DNA of 5,242 nt from Candidatus Woesearchaeota archaeon (lineage in GTDB: Archaea > Nanobdellota > Nanobdellia > Woesearchaeales > UBA11576), in NCBI GenBank assembly GCA_019322385.1, contig JAHWIS010000119.1, positions 1 through 5,242 on the forward strand, written 5' to 3'. The notes under the pieces were generated by a model. The model had not been told where the DNA came from and searched no databases. It worked only from the letters and a program-made list of their open reading frames with translations. Of the stretch, positions 5,086 through 5,242 are shown piece after piece. A program made the position numbers and the translations under genes. Positions within the stretch are counted from its first letter, which is position 1, and every line of letters starts with the position of its first letter.

Positions 5086-5093
5086 TTTAATAA
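5086..5093 (+). promoter_or_regulatory. TATA box for a leaderless nrdG transcript
   Basis: TTTAATAA, preceded by an A-run (5079-5085), is centred 27.5 bases before ATG 5117, the same spacing as the TATA box at 4001-4008. No Shine-Dalgarno sequence precedes the ATG. This indicates that nrdG is transcribed separately from nrdD with little or no leader. Confidence 0.6.
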
Positions 5094-5116
5094 TCTCCTC
5101 ACATTCTGTCTGAGTT

Positions 5117-5242
5117 ATGATAATAGCAGGGGTGCAGCGGACAAGCCTTGTAGACTGGCCTGGGAAGATATGTTCTACTGTATTTATTGCAGGCTGTAAT
5201 TTCAGGTGCGGTTTCTGCCACAATCCAGAGCTTGTGCTGCCA
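5117..5242 (+). CDS. nrdG: Anaerobic ribonucleotide reductase activating protein (radical SAM), 5' part
   Basis: The first 42 residues of a radical-SAM activase; the rest lies beyond the window. The sequence begins GVQRTSLVDWPGK (5-17) and contains the iron-sulfur motif C27-x3-C31-x2-C34 in the context GCNFRCGFCHNPEL, characteristic of the NrdG2-type activating proteins of class III reductases. The enzyme binds a [4Fe-4S] cluster, cleaves S-adenosylmethionine and abstracts hydrogen from the radical glycine of NrdD, here expected to be G16 of the separate protein at 3533-3733. It starts 53 bases after the membrane-protein gene with its own predicted promoter. ATG 5117 is supported by the TATA spacing and by matching the family N-terminus. 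Close relatives include the pyruvate formate-lyase activases, but the nearby nrdD makes NrdG much more likely. Confidence 0.9.
   Translation, partial: MIIAGVQRTSLVDWPGKICSTVFIAGCNFRCGFCHNPELVLP

Overview
The window looks archaeal. The signals are TATA-box promoters with very short or no leaders, Shine-Dalgarno (SD) sites inside an operon, arginine codons dominated by AGG/AGA, frequent ATA isoleucine codons, and a membrane protein resembling a family I know from haloarchaea. A DPANN or other anaerobic uncultivated archaeon is my guess, but no marker gene in the window settles the lineage.

Layout, all on the + strand: (1) 2-643, the 3' part of a CDP-alcohol phosphatidyltransferase (membrane lipid headgroup enzyme), whose true start lies left of the window. 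(2) 644-980, a 337-base non-coding stretch with a TATA-like element and two NrdR-box-like palindromes centred exactly 32 bp apart. (3) 981-1433, nrdR, the zinc-ribbon/ATP-cone repressor of ribonucleotide reductase genes. (4) 1492-3513, the large part of a class III (anaerobic, glycyl radical) ribonucleotide reductase, NrdD. (5) 3533-3733, a separate 66-residue ORF carrying the glycyl-radical C-terminus missing from the large ORF. (6) 3763-4005, a small CxxC glutaredoxin/NrdH-like redoxin. (7) 4032-5063, a polytopic membrane protein of unknown function with its own apparently leaderless promoter. (8) 5117 to the window end, the start of nrdG, the radical-SAM activase, again with a leaderless-type promoter.

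The genes form an almost complete anaerobic dNTP-synthesis module. NrdG would use S-adenosylmethionine to put a radical on a glycine of the short protein at 3533-3733. That radical domain would dock on the large NrdD chain and generate the thiyl radical that reduces ribonucleotides. The redoxin is a plausible electron donor. NrdR would sense ATP/dATP and repress its own operon through the boxes lying on and just after the predicted transcription start.

The most notable feature is that NrdD is split inside its C-terminal zinc-ribbon region. The glycyl-radical piece lies in another frame behind a perfect SD sequence, so it looks like a separately translated subunit rather than a simple sequencing error. 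Whether such split NrdDs are already known cannot be decided here.
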